Assembly: GCA_046328715.1 (NCBI GenBank)
Contig: JAXLWB010000013.1
Span: 62,001-126,000 of the forward strand
Source of the DNA: JAXLWB01 sp046328715
GTDB taxonomy: Bacteria; Chloroflexota; Anaerolineae; Caldilineales; Caldilineaceae
Reading direction: 5' to 3'
Length of the DNA: 64,000 bases
Part shown: positions 53,886 to 61,560 of the stretch, one piece after another
Layout of the letters: the number at the start of each line of letters is the position of its first letter
Position numbering within the stretch: position 1 is the first letter of the stretch
Notes under the pieces: generated by a model
What the model was told of the DNA's origin: nothing
Seen by the model: only the letters and a program-made list of their open reading frames with translations
Databases searched by the model: none
Position numbers and translations under genes: made by a program

Positions 53886-55103
53886 TCAATCGGGTCGTGG
53901 GAGGCGCTGCTCAACCGGAGGCAGCGCAGGGAAGGGCTTGTGTGGCTCTAGTTGGTACCAATAGGCAGTGCTGGAAATATCATCGGCACGGTTATTGTTG
54001 TGGCCATGCTCGATCGTGACTTTGATGCTCTTGCGGAAATGGATTGGATCTTCGATGTGGAAGCGGTAGTAGGAAGATTTGCCACTCCAATTCGGTCCTC
54101 CTGGCAAGGTCAACCCGTGATAGGGGCTATCGTACTTGATGGCGGGACAGTAAGCAGTGTTGAAGTAATCCTCAGTGCCGGTGCCATGCAGACTGGGCGG
54201 CCACTCCTCGCCATCGATAAAGATCATATCATCGCCCTCGCCATACCAGTTGAAAATCTTAAAAAAGCCCACTCGATCTTCGGGCGTAGCATCGGCAGAA
54301 GCTTCCTGTGTCATCGGCCACGGACGACCTTCAGGCCAATCTAATGCGGCATCACGGCGCAGATTGTCAAAGTTGAGATTGCATCCAACATAATGGCCTG
54401 ACCCTTCCGCTTCAAGGATCACATAGTTTCCCTTGCCGCCGATATTTCGTCCACCAAATTCAAAGGCGAGATTTTCCATTACTTCATGCGGGGCGTTGGC
54501 AAAGATTGGCATCGCCTGGCCAAAGGTCTGGCGTATCTCCTCGACCAGAGCAGGCAGCTCTTCCGGTCGAATTCCTTCAGTGGGGTTGACGCGCCTCCAT
54601 TGGGCATGAAAGCGCCCCATATCGTCCGGGATCGAGTCGTGGAGTTCATAGTCGATATAATAGTAGAAGTTCATCGGCACCGTCGACTCATTGAGCAGGA
54701 AAAACTCTGCCCGTGAACCAAAGGGCATCGGGAACCAGCAGTTGAAGGCGCGGCCATCCGCAGGACTCATCTGCAAGGGGAGCGAGGCAAAGTTGACTGA
54801 TTTGGCGTGACCCATGCCGAAGAAATCACCCAGCGGGGCCTCAATCGAGTAATCAGGTTCGTTGTCCCAGCGGGCGCACAAGACGATTCGACGCAGATAA
54901 TGTTCCTGCTCACAGGCGTGGGTACACCAGATGTGATTGATACAACCGGCTCCTGCAATGTCGGCCAAGGTCACCATCTGCCCCGGCTGTACGATCAGAA
55001 AGTCCATGTTGCCGCCGGTGCGGTCCCAACTGGAGACTCGACGGGTGGTGGCGTTACGAACGCGTGCCAACTCGCCCAATGGGCTACCTTTGAAGACGCT
55101 CAT
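53886..55103 (-). CDS. GH172-family (DUF2961) protein, paralogue 1, divergent
   Basis: 405 aa. The family core is present: DIAGAGCINHIWCT, VEAPLGDFFG-type block (IEAPLGDFFGMG), WFPMPFGSRAEF, NWYGEGDDMIFIDGEEW and HGTGTEDYF (near residue 305). DUF2961 is glycoside hydrolase family 172: a Bifidobacterium enzyme acts on alpha-D-fructofuranosides/difructose anhydride, and gut-bacterial members release D-arabinofuranose. The Glu residues in GEG and GTGTEDYF are the likely catalytic pair. About 40 extra residues lie before the WYGEGD block, not shared with the next two genes. It has no signal peptide, so it works inside the cell on imported sugar. Last of three in tandem. Confidence 0.88.
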   Translation of the reverse strand: MSVFKGSPLGELARVRNATTRRVSSWDRTGGNMDFLIVQPGQMVTLADIAGAGCINHIWCTHACEQEHYLRRIVLCARWDNEPDYSIEAPLGDFFGMGHAKSVNFASLPLQMSPADGRAFNCWFPMPFGSRAEFFLLNESTVPMNFYYYIDYELHDSIPDDMGRFHAQWRRVNPTEGIRPEELPALVEEIRQTFGQAMPIFANAPHEVMENLAFEFGGRNIGGKGNYVILEAEGSGHYVGCNLNFDNLRRDAALDWPEGRPWPMTQEASADATPEDRVGFFKIFNWYGEGDDMIFIDGEEWPPSLHGTGTEDYFNTAYCPAIKYDSPYHGLTLPGGPNWSGKSSYYRFHIEDPIHFRKSIKVTIEHGHNNNRADDISSTAYWYQLEPHKPFPALPPVEQRLPRPD

Positions 55104-55117
55104 AGTTCCTCCTTCAA

Positions 55118-56218
55118 TCAGATCACTTCCAAATATTCGAAGTTCGGCAAGGTGGGAAAGGTAGTGTGTGGTTCCAGTTGATACCAGAATGCGGTCGAGG
55201 CAATGTCATCTTGCAGGGCGAGATAACGTGGCTTGCCTTCAAGTGTCATACGCCAGCCCAGCGCCTGCATGGTGACACGCAGATCCTGTTTGAAGCGAAT
55301 CGGGTCCATCACGTGCCAGCGATAGAGTCCGAAACGAGTGTTGAGCTTGTTCACCCCACCATCCGGGCGGATCACCTGCGGCATCCCGGAAAAGGGCGAA
55401 GAGAAGGCTGCATATTTGCCCTCTTCGTCAAAGCCCCAGGCCCCGCCAAAATAGTCTTCGGTGCCTGTGCCACAGATGGTCGGGAATTCGCCGTCGCCAT
55501 CGACGTAGAATTTGATCTCGCCTTCGCCCCACCATAGATTGTTGTTAACGCCCCAGGCCATATAGACGCCCACAAAATGTCCCTGACCTTTCACCCCGTC
55601 TAGAATGGTGTACACCTCTTTGTAGGGCAGGGGATTGCTGCGCCGGAACTGGGCGTGGAAATAGGCACGGTCGCTTTCCACGTCGGTCAGAGTGTAGTTG
55701 ATTTGATAAAAGAAGTGCTCCACCCTGTCGGGCAGCAGATTTTCGAGCGTAACGCGCGCGTGTTTGCGAAAGGGCATCTCCCAGTAACAGTTGAAGCCAC
55801 CTGCTGGGTTGACCGCCACTGGCAGCGACTGCACATTGACCCGTTCGCACCAGCCGCTGCAGAAAAAGTCACCCAGCGGCACTTCGACCGAGGGTTCAAG
55901 TTCTTGGTCCCAATAGATGCGCAGAATCAAGCAGCGCCAGTATTTCGGATGGACCGTACACCAGATCTGTTGAATCGCCCCTGGGCCTTGGATATCCGCC
56001 AGGGTGACCGTACTTTTGCCTTGGATAGGGATACAGGGCGATACCTTCCATCCTTGCCCCAGTTCACGAGCTGCAATCGCACCTGCGCCGTCGGTCGCCA
56101 TACCGCCCTTGCCCTTTTCGCCTGTAAAATTTTCAGCACTGATCGAGCGAGTTTCGGCATTCGAGACGCGTGATAAGTTGCCCAGGTTTAAGCCTAAACC
56201 GTTGTATGTGTATGTCAT
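55118..56218 (-). CDS. GH172-family (DUF2961) protein, paralogue 2
   Basis: 366 aa from ATG 56218, 8 bp after AGGAG. Starts MTYTYNGLGLNLGNLSRV and shares SNAETRSISAENFTGEKGKGGMA with paralogue 3. Core motifs: DIQGPGAIQQIWCT, VPLGDFFCSG, WEMPFRKHARVTLEN, WWGEGEIKFYVDGD and CGTGTEDYFGG (about residue 247). GH172 enzymes form trimers or larger; substrates are alpha-furanosides. It is close in sequence to paralogue 3 and further from paralogue 1. A 14-bp gap separates it from paralogue 1. Confidence 0.9.
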   Translation of the reverse strand: MTYTYNGLGLNLGNLSRVSNAETRSISAENFTGEKGKGGMATDGAGAIAARELGQGWKVSPCIPIQGKSTVTLADIQGPGAIQQIWCTVHPKYWRCLILRIYWDQELEPSVEVPLGDFFCSGWCERVNVQSLPVAVNPAGGFNCYWEMPFRKHARVTLENLLPDRVEHFFYQINYTLTDVESDRAYFHAQFRRSNPLPYKEVYTILDGVKGQGHFVGVYMAWGVNNNLWWGEGEIKFYVDGDGEFPTICGTGTEDYFGGAWGFDEEGKYAAFSSPFSGMPQVIRPDGGVNKLNTRFGLYRWHVMDPIRFKQDLRVTMQALGWRMTLEGKPRYLALQDDIASTAFWYQLEPHTTFPTLPNFEYLEVI

Positions 56219-56227
56219 GAGGAGTGC

Positions 56228-56305
56228 TCCTGAAAGGTAGAAAGGTAGAAGAGTTGAAAAGTTGAAGAGTTGTTCATACCTTTCCACTCTTCAACTTTTC
56301 AACTC
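56228..56305. repeat. 8-bp word array between GH172 paralogues 2 and 3
   Basis: Units GAAAGGTA, GAAAGGTA, GAAGAGTT, GAAAAGTT, GAAGAGTT from about 56234 face CTTTCCACTCTTCAAC and TTTTCAACTCTTA (56281-56308). The inverted arm reaches the stop codon of paralogue 3 at 56306. Confidence 0.8.
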
Positions 56306-57415
56306 TTACACATTCTCTAAATAATTGCGGTCGGGAAGTTGCGGGAAGGGGGCGGCAGGTAGCGTCTGATACCAGTAGGCCACCGAACAGATGTCATGCT
56401 GGCCGGGATAGAAGCGTCGTTCCTTGCGCCAACCGAGCGCCTGGATCGTCACTTTGAGATCCTGGCGGAAGTTGATCGGGTCCATGACATGCCAGCGATA
56501 CATGGCGTGGCGATGTTGCGATTGGTAGGTGCCATCCGGGCGTAACACTTGATGCATGCCCAGAAAGGGCGTGGTGTAGGTGGTGTATTGGCCATCGATA
56601 TCAAAGTTGTAGGAGCCGCCGAAATAATCTTCGGTTCCTGTACCACAGATCGTCGGGTAGTTGCTATCGCCGTCGATGAAAAATTTGATCTCCCCCTCGC
56701 CCCACCAGCCGCCATTGTTGATTCCCCACCCCATCGAAGTGCCGATATAGTGACCCCGTCCACGCACGCCGTCGAGAATGACATAGGGTTGTAGATAGGG
56801 CAGTGGATTGGTGCGCCGGAATTGGGCGTGAAAATAGGCTGCTTGTTCAGGCACATCGGTCAAGCAGTAGTTGATCTGGTAGTAGCAGGCGGCAGTGCGA
56901 ACGGGGTTGCGGTTTTCGAGTGTAATTTTTGCCCGTTGACGAAAAGGCATCTCCCAAAAGCAGTTGAGCGCCCGGTTGGGATTGACGGCGACCGGCAACG
57001 AATTGATCGAAGGACTCGGCCCCTGCGTCGGTCGATCCGGGTTTTGATGGCTGTAGGGCACAGCGAAAAAGTCAGTCAGCGGGCATTCGACGGAAGGCGT
57101 ACTTTGGCCCTCCCAGTAGATGCGCAGGATGAAGTCGCGGTCCATAATGTTACCGCCGATCCATATACTTTGGATCGCACCCGAACCGCTGATCTCGGCT
57201 AGCGTGGCAACTTCGCCAGGGGCAATCAGGATGTAAGGACGGCACTTCCAGCCCAGCCCGAGTTCACGTGCCGGATGATCATCGCCCTCGGGCAGGGACA
57301 GGGCACCCATTCCCTTGCCGCCGGTTGGATTTTCGGCGCTGATCGAGCGCGTTTCAGCGTCGCTAAGCCAGGAAAGATTGCCCAGATTGCGACCCAAACC
57401 ATTAAATGCAGACAT
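56306..57415 (-). CDS. GH172-family (DUF2961) protein, paralogue 3
   Basis: 369 aa, first of the three after the importer genes and only 4 bp from the ATPase gene. Motifs: SDAETRSISAENPTGGKGMGAL, EISGSGAIQSIWIG, CPLTDFFAVPYSHQN, WEMPFRQRAKITLEN, WWGEGEIKFFIDGD and CGTGTEDYFGGSYNFD (about residue 256). It has no signal peptide. Placement directly behind an Opp-type importer suggests cleavage of an imported furanoside. Whether the three paralogues have distinct linkages as targets cannot be told. Confidence 0.9.
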   Translation of the reverse strand: MSAFNGLGRNLGNLSWLSDAETRSISAENPTGGKGMGALSLPEGDDHPARELGLGWKCRPYILIAPGEVATLAEISGSGAIQSIWIGGNIMDRDFILRIYWEGQSTPSVECPLTDFFAVPYSHQNPDRPTQGPSPSINSLPVAVNPNRALNCFWEMPFRQRAKITLENRNPVRTAACYYQINYCLTDVPEQAAYFHAQFRRTNPLPYLQPYVILDGVRGRGHYIGTSMGWGINNGGWWGEGEIKFFIDGDSNYPTICGTGTEDYFGGSYNFDIDGQYTTYTTPFLGMHQVLRPDGTYQSQHRHAMYRWHVMDPINFRQDLKVTIQALGWRKERRFYPGQHDICSVAYWYQTLPAAPFPQLPDRNYLENV

Positions 57416-57418
57416 ACT

Positions 57419-58402
57419 TCACGGCTCCTGATAATTGGTTAGTTTAAAACAGAGTACCTCACGCCCATCATCAGTCTTTACATTTGGCGGCTTGACGCGG
57501 CGGCAGATGTCGCGGGCATAGGGGCAGCGCCCGACAAATTTACAGCCGATGTAGCCGTACTCCTTCGTCTCCATATCGGGCATGCGCACAAGCTCGCCCC
57601 ATTTCTCGCCAATTTTGGCCACCGAATCGAGCAGCAGTTCGGTGTAGGGGTGGGCAGGATTCTTGAGAATCTTGGCCGAAGGGCCATACTCCACTACGTT
57701 GCCGCGATACATGATGGCGATCAGATCGCTGACATAGTAGGCAGTGGAAAGGTCGTGCGTGATGTAGAGAATGTTGACGTTGAAGTCGTCACGCAGCTGC
57801 TTGAAGAGGTTGACCACATTCATGCGCAGCGAGGCATCGATCATACTCACTGGTTCGTCGGCGACGAGCAGTTCGGGGTGCGGAATCATGGCGCGCGCCA
57901 CCGAGACGCGCTGCAACTCACCGCCCGAGAATTGGTTGGGGTAGCGTCCGATCACCCGCTCCGCCGAGAGCCCAACATTGACCAAGGCTTCGTCCACAGC
58001 ACGGTGGGCGTCGGCTTTGCTCTTGGCACCGAGGATGTTGTAGGCTGTCTCAAAAAGATAGGTTTCCACCGTTTTGCGGCTGGAAAAGCTTTCAAAGGGA
58101 TTCTGGAAGATCGGCTGGACCCGACGACGGAACGCTTTCACCTGTGCCCGGTCGAGCTGACCACTGGTATGCAAACCATCAACCCAAATTTCGCCCTCGC
58201 TCGGCTGGATCAGGCGCAATACCATACGGGCCAATGTCGTCTTACCCGACCCCGACTCACCCACAATGCTGAGGATTTTGGCTTTGCCTTTTTCGATTTC
58301 AATATTGACATGATCGACCGCTGCCAACTTGCGCGCCCCAATCAGCCCACCCAGCCGGAAAACTTTGCTTACGTTCTTGATTTCAAGGAAATTATTGCTC
58401 AT
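57419..58402 (-). CDS. Opp/Dpp-type ABC importer ATPase (OppF-like)
   Basis: 327 aa. Walker A GESGSGKTTL (about residue 48), signature FSGGELQRVSVARAM, Walker B LLVADEPVSMID, and the C-terminal oligopeptide-transporter domain with Cys residues (CKFVGRCPYARDICRR) that may bind an Fe-S cluster. Walker B reads ADEPVS instead of the usual DEPTS. It pairs with the OppD-like ATPase across a 251-bp repeat-filled gap. Confidence 0.94.
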   Translation of the reverse strand: MSNNFLEIKNVSKVFRLGGLIGARKLAAVDHVNIEIEKGKAKILSIVGESGSGKTTLARMVLRLIQPSEGEIWVDGLHTSGQLDRAQVKAFRRRVQPIFQNPFESFSSRKTVETYLFETAYNILGAKSKADAHRAVDEALVNVGLSAERVIGRYPNQFSGGELQRVSVARAMIPHPELLVADEPVSMIDASLRMNVVNLFKQLRDDFNVNILYITHDLSTAYYVSDLIAIMYRGNVVEYGPSAKILKNPAHPYTELLLDSVAKIGEKWGELVRMPDMETKEYGYIGCKFVGRCPYARDICRRVKPPNVKTDDGREVLCFKLTNYQEP

Positions 58403-58427
58403 GCGCCTCGGATTCCTGGCTCAATAG

Positions 58428-58668
58428 TGTCAGGATGACAGGATGAAGGGATGACAAGATGAGCGACGAATTTGACATACGCCCGCTCATCTTGTGATGT
58501 TGCTGGCGAATTCAAGGGGGGAATCAATTCCCCTGCTGACAACGAGAAGTGCCCTTAGGCGCTAGATACGTTCTCAGTCGCTGAGGCGACTTCTCGTTGT
58601 CAGCAGCCGATTTTAATCGGGCAATGATTTCGCCCGCTCATCTTGTCATCCCTTCATCTTGTCACGCC
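58428..58668. repeat. Nested inverted-repeat block between the two Opp ATPase genes
   Basis: Outer arms: 8-bp words GGATGACA, GGATGAAG, GGATGACA, AGATGAGC (about 58434-58467) face CGCTCATCTTGTCATCCC and CTTCATCTTGTCAC (about 58634-58664). Inner element: GCTGACAACGAGAAGT (58536-58551) is perfectly inverted at 58590-58605. The right outer arm overlaps the end of the OppD-like gene, whose last codons and stop (58654-58656) are made of these words. The element therefore lies inside the operon. Confidence 0.8.
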
Positions 58669-59625
58669 TTCGCGTTTTAAACAGGCTACCCAATGTCCCT
58701 TCTCTACTTCGATTAACTCTGGCTGAACTTGACGGCAACGATCATCAGCGAGATAACAACGGTCGGCGAAGCGGCAGCCGCGTGGTGGGTTGAGCAGACT
58801 GGGCGGGCGACCGCTGATGCCCGTGCGCTGCGTATCGTCGCCGAGACGGGGCAGCGAGCGGATCAACATTTCGGTGTAGGGATGTTGCGGACGGTCGAAG
58901 AGCACATCGGTCCTGGCGATCTCCACCACCTTGCCTGCGTACATGATCGCCATACGGTCGGTGATCTGATAGTGAACCCCCATGTCGTGCGAAACGATGA
59001 CAAAGGTGTTTTGTAGCTGTTTTTGCAGATTGCGCAACATCGTCAAAATGCCCCGCTGTACCACCACATCGAGTGCGGTCGTGGGCTCATCGGCCAGCAC
59101 AAAACGGGGTTGCACAAAGGTTGCCAGCGCCACGATCACCCGTTGGCGCATGCCGCCGCTGAGCTGGTGCGGATAGGAGTCCAAGACCTCCCTGGGCAAT
59201 TCAAGCTCTTGAAGGTAATTGGCAATCCGTTCCAGTAGCACCTTCTTGTCGAGCGTGCGGACGTCGCTCTTGGCGTAGGAGTCGAGAAATTGATTGCGGA
59301 TGCGGACGACCGGGTTGAGCACGCTCATCGAGGCTTGCGGGATATAGGAGATATATTCCCACCAATAGCGGCGAAATTCCTCGCTTTGAATAATCCGCTT
59401 CTCACCTACCTCGTTCACTTCCATCTCGATCTGCCCGTCAGCCAGGTACATGGGCGACTCGATGTTGCCGTAGATGCCCTTCATCAAGGTGCTTTTGCCG
59501 CAGCCTGATTCGCCCGCAATACCAAGGATTTCACCGTCGTAGATGTCAAAGGAGACATCCTCCACCGCTTTGACGGTGCCTTGCACGGTGTTGTAAAAGA
59601 GACTGACATTTTTGATGCGAATCAT
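58654..59625 (-). CDS. Opp/Dpp-type ABC importer ATPase (OppD-like)
   Basis: 323 aa from ATG 59625, which overlaps the permease stop by 4 bp; the open frame to 59769 lies inside the permease gene. Walker A GESGCGKST, signature LSGGMRQRV, Walker B FVLADEPTTALD, and the C-terminal domain with CRFADRCYLADDRC. The last codons (VTR, stop) are encoded by a dispersed word array, so the C-terminus may have been altered by repeat invasion. It powers the importer together with the OppF-like ATPase. Confidence 0.94.
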   Translation of the reverse strand: MIRIKNVSLFYNTVQGTVKAVEDVSFDIYDGEILGIAGESGCGKSTLMKGIYGNIESPMYLADGQIEMEVNEVGEKRIIQSEEFRRYWWEYISYIPQASMSVLNPVVRIRNQFLDSYAKSDVRTLDKKVLLERIANYLQELELPREVLDSYPHQLSGGMRQRVIVALATFVQPRFVLADEPTTALDVVVQRGILTMLRNLQKQLQNTFVIVSHDMGVHYQITDRMAIMYAGKVVEIARTDVLFDRPQHPYTEMLIRSLPRLGDDTQRTGISGRPPSLLNPPRGCRFADRCYLADDRCRQVQPELIEVEKGHWVACLKREGVTR

Positions 59626-60449
59626 TGCCGACCTCTGCGTGTGGCGAAGTAATCTGACCAGCCGGTGGAAACCAGAAAGAGCCCGATAAAGAGCAACATA
59701 ATCGAGAGGATCGGCGAGAGAATCCACAGCCACTTTTCGAGCAATAGGGCCTGGTGCTGCATGGCCCAATAGATCATAGTGCCGAGCGTCGCCTCCTTGA
59801 GACTGGAGAGCCCGATGATCGCCAGACCCGACTCTGCCGAGATGGCGACCAAAATCGTGTTGATAAAGTTGGCCAGCGCCCAGCCCAGCACAAAGGGCAA
59901 AATCTCAACCACGATGATCTTCAACGTTCCTTCACCGGACGCCTGCGCTACGTTGATAAACTCGCGTTCACGCAAACTCAGTGCCATCGCTCTTGCCTGT
60001 CGTCCTGGCCAGGGCCAGTTGAAAACGACTAACACGCCAGCAATGAGCAGCAGTGAAGTGCTCCCTCCCAACAAGGCAGAGAGCAGGATCAGAATGGGCA
60101 GCGACGGCACAGAGATCACAACGTCCATCAGTAACGTCAGGAAGCGGTCCACGTAGCCGCCCACAAAACCCGAAAGCAGCCCCACCAAGACACCAATCAT
60201 CGTCGCCAACGCTGCAACCCCTAATCCGATCCACAACGAGTTGCGAATCGACCAGGTGAGCAGCCAGAAAATATCCTGGCCCAAATTATTGGTGCCCATG
60301 TAATGCACGCTGCTTGGCGGCAAATTGCGTAGATAGGTGTTCCAGGCCGTGGGATCCTCGGGTGCGAAGGGAGGAACTAGCACGCCTAATATCAGAAAAA
60401 TGGCGACCAGGAGAATGCCAATCACCAATCTGGGTTTGATCAAACGCAT
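59622..60449 (-). CDS. Opp/Dpp-type ABC importer permease (OppC-like)
   Basis: 275 aa with about six helices. Begins with a helix RLVIGILLVAIFLILGVLVPPFAPEDP, followed by the periplasmic stretch MGTNNLGQDIFWLLTWSIRNSL, and the ATPase-contact loop REREFINVAQASGEGTLKIIVVEILP. It is the second half of the heterodimeric channel. It overlaps oppD by 4 bp and starts 11 bp after the OppB-like gene. Confidence 0.95.
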   Translation of the reverse strand: MRLIKPRLVIGILLVAIFLILGVLVPPFAPEDPTAWNTYLRNLPPSSVHYMGTNNLGQDIFWLLTWSIRNSLWIGLGVAALATMIGVLVGLLSGFVGGYVDRFLTLLMDVVISVPSLPILILLSALLGGSTSLLLIAGVLVVFNWPWPGRQARAMALSLREREFINVAQASGEGTLKIIVVEILPFVLGWALANFINTILVAISAESGLAIIGLSSLKEATLGTMIYWAMQHQALLLEKWLWILSPILSIMLLFIGLFLVSTGWSDYFATRRGRQ

Positions 60450-60460
60450 GCGTACCTGTC

Positions 60461-61459
60461 CTATTTATGGCGAATCCGTGGGTCAATGAAGGGGTAGACA
60501 ATATCCAGGACCAGTGTTGCCGTGGCGACTGCCACAATCGAAAGACTAATCGCCCCCATGATCAGATTGTAATCGGTGCCGATAATAGCTCTATAGACCA
60601 GTGAGCCGACCCCTGGATAACCAAAAAGAATCTCGGTGATCAACGAGCCACCGAAGACGCCGCCGATACTCAAACCCAGGACTGTAATCTGCGGCAGAAT
60701 GGCAGTGCGAGCGACGTAGCCAAACATCACTTTGTTATCGTTGATGCCTCGGAAATGGGCATACTGCACAAAGTCTTCTTCCTTGGTATCAATTGCCATG
60801 GCTTTCATGCTGATAATCCACCAACCAAGGTTGACCATCACAATCGCCATCAGCGGCAGGAAGGAGTTGTAGGCGACGCTCTTCATCCATTGCCAGCTAC
60901 CAGGGTCACCACTCACTTGAAAGACAAAGGGGAAGACTGGCCAGATATAGGCAAAGAGAATTACCAGCAATAAGGCCAGAATGTAATAGGGAATTGGGTA
61001 AATCACCATCGCCGTGGTTTCGATTACCTTAGAACCAGCACTCCGGTTGTGGTAACCAGCCAACAAACCGATCAGATTGCCCAAACACCAGCTAACCAAC
61101 AATGCTGTCAACATCAAACCCAGCGACCAGGGCAGCTTTTGGGCAATCAACATGCTGACCGGTGTTGGATAGTAGGAAAGCGATGGGCCAAAATCCTGCG
61201 TCAGGATCACCCGTTTGAGAAAGGAGAGATATTGATCCCAAATCGAGCCTTCCAGCCCAAAGAGTTGGGTCATGGTCTGGCGCATCGACTCGACCAGTTT
61301 GGGATCCATTGTCGTCCCCTGCGCCATCATCTTGCCGAGCATCGCCTCCACCGGGTTGCCAGGAATCAAACGCGGCACAAAGAAGACAATCGTGATGCTG
61401 ATCCAGACCACGAGCAGATAGGTTGCCAATCGCGAAAGCAGGAATTTGAGGAACGGCAT
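60461..61459 (-). CDS. Opp/Dpp-type ABC importer permease (OppB-like)
   Basis: 332 aa from ATG 61459, 9 bp after AGGAG; an in-frame extension to 61513 is made of word-array DNA. N-terminal helix (LLSRLATYLLVVWISITIVFFVPRLIPGNPVE) and EAA-type loop AHFRGINDNKVMFGYVARTAILPQITVLGLSIGG. It carries the usual ending GVGSLVYRAIIGTDYNLIMGA. It forms the channel with the OppC-like subunit. Confidence 0.95.
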   Translation of the reverse strand: MPFLKFLLSRLATYLLVVWISITIVFFVPRLIPGNPVEAMLGKMMAQGTTMDPKLVESMRQTMTQLFGLEGSIWDQYLSFLKRVILTQDFGPSLSYYPTPVSMLIAQKLPWSLGLMLTALLVSWCLGNLIGLLAGYHNRSAGSKVIETTAMVIYPIPYYILALLLVILFAYIWPVFPFVFQVSGDPGSWQWMKSVAYNSFLPLMAIVMVNLGWWIISMKAMAIDTKEEDFVQYAHFRGINDNKVMFGYVARTAILPQITVLGLSIGGVFGGSLITEILFGYPGVGSLVYRAIIGTDYNLIMGAISLSIVAVATATLVLDIVYPFIDPRIRHK

Positions 61460-61472
61460 GCATTTCGTCTCC

Positions 61473-61560
61473 TGACAGGGTGACAAGGTGACATTTGAGG
61501 CAAGCCCAGTCATCTTGTCATTCCTTCACCCTGTCACCCTGTCATCTTGTCACCTTGTCA
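61473..61560. repeat. 8-bp word array between OppB-like and substrate-binding protein genes
   Basis: GACAGGGTGACAAGGTGACA (from about 61475) faces a run of 8-bp units GTCACCCT, GTCACCCT, GTCATCTT, GTCACCTT, GTCATTAC. The array touches the stop codon of the binding-protein gene (61561). As at 24573, the hairpin comes straight after a binding-protein gene and could favour its expression over that of the permeases. Confidence 0.8.

Noticed and set aside
58428..58668. Possible CRISPR array, because of repeated short words
   Set aside because: Units are only 7-8 bp, degenerate and adjacent, with no 25-40 bp repeats or unique spacers, and no cas genes are present.
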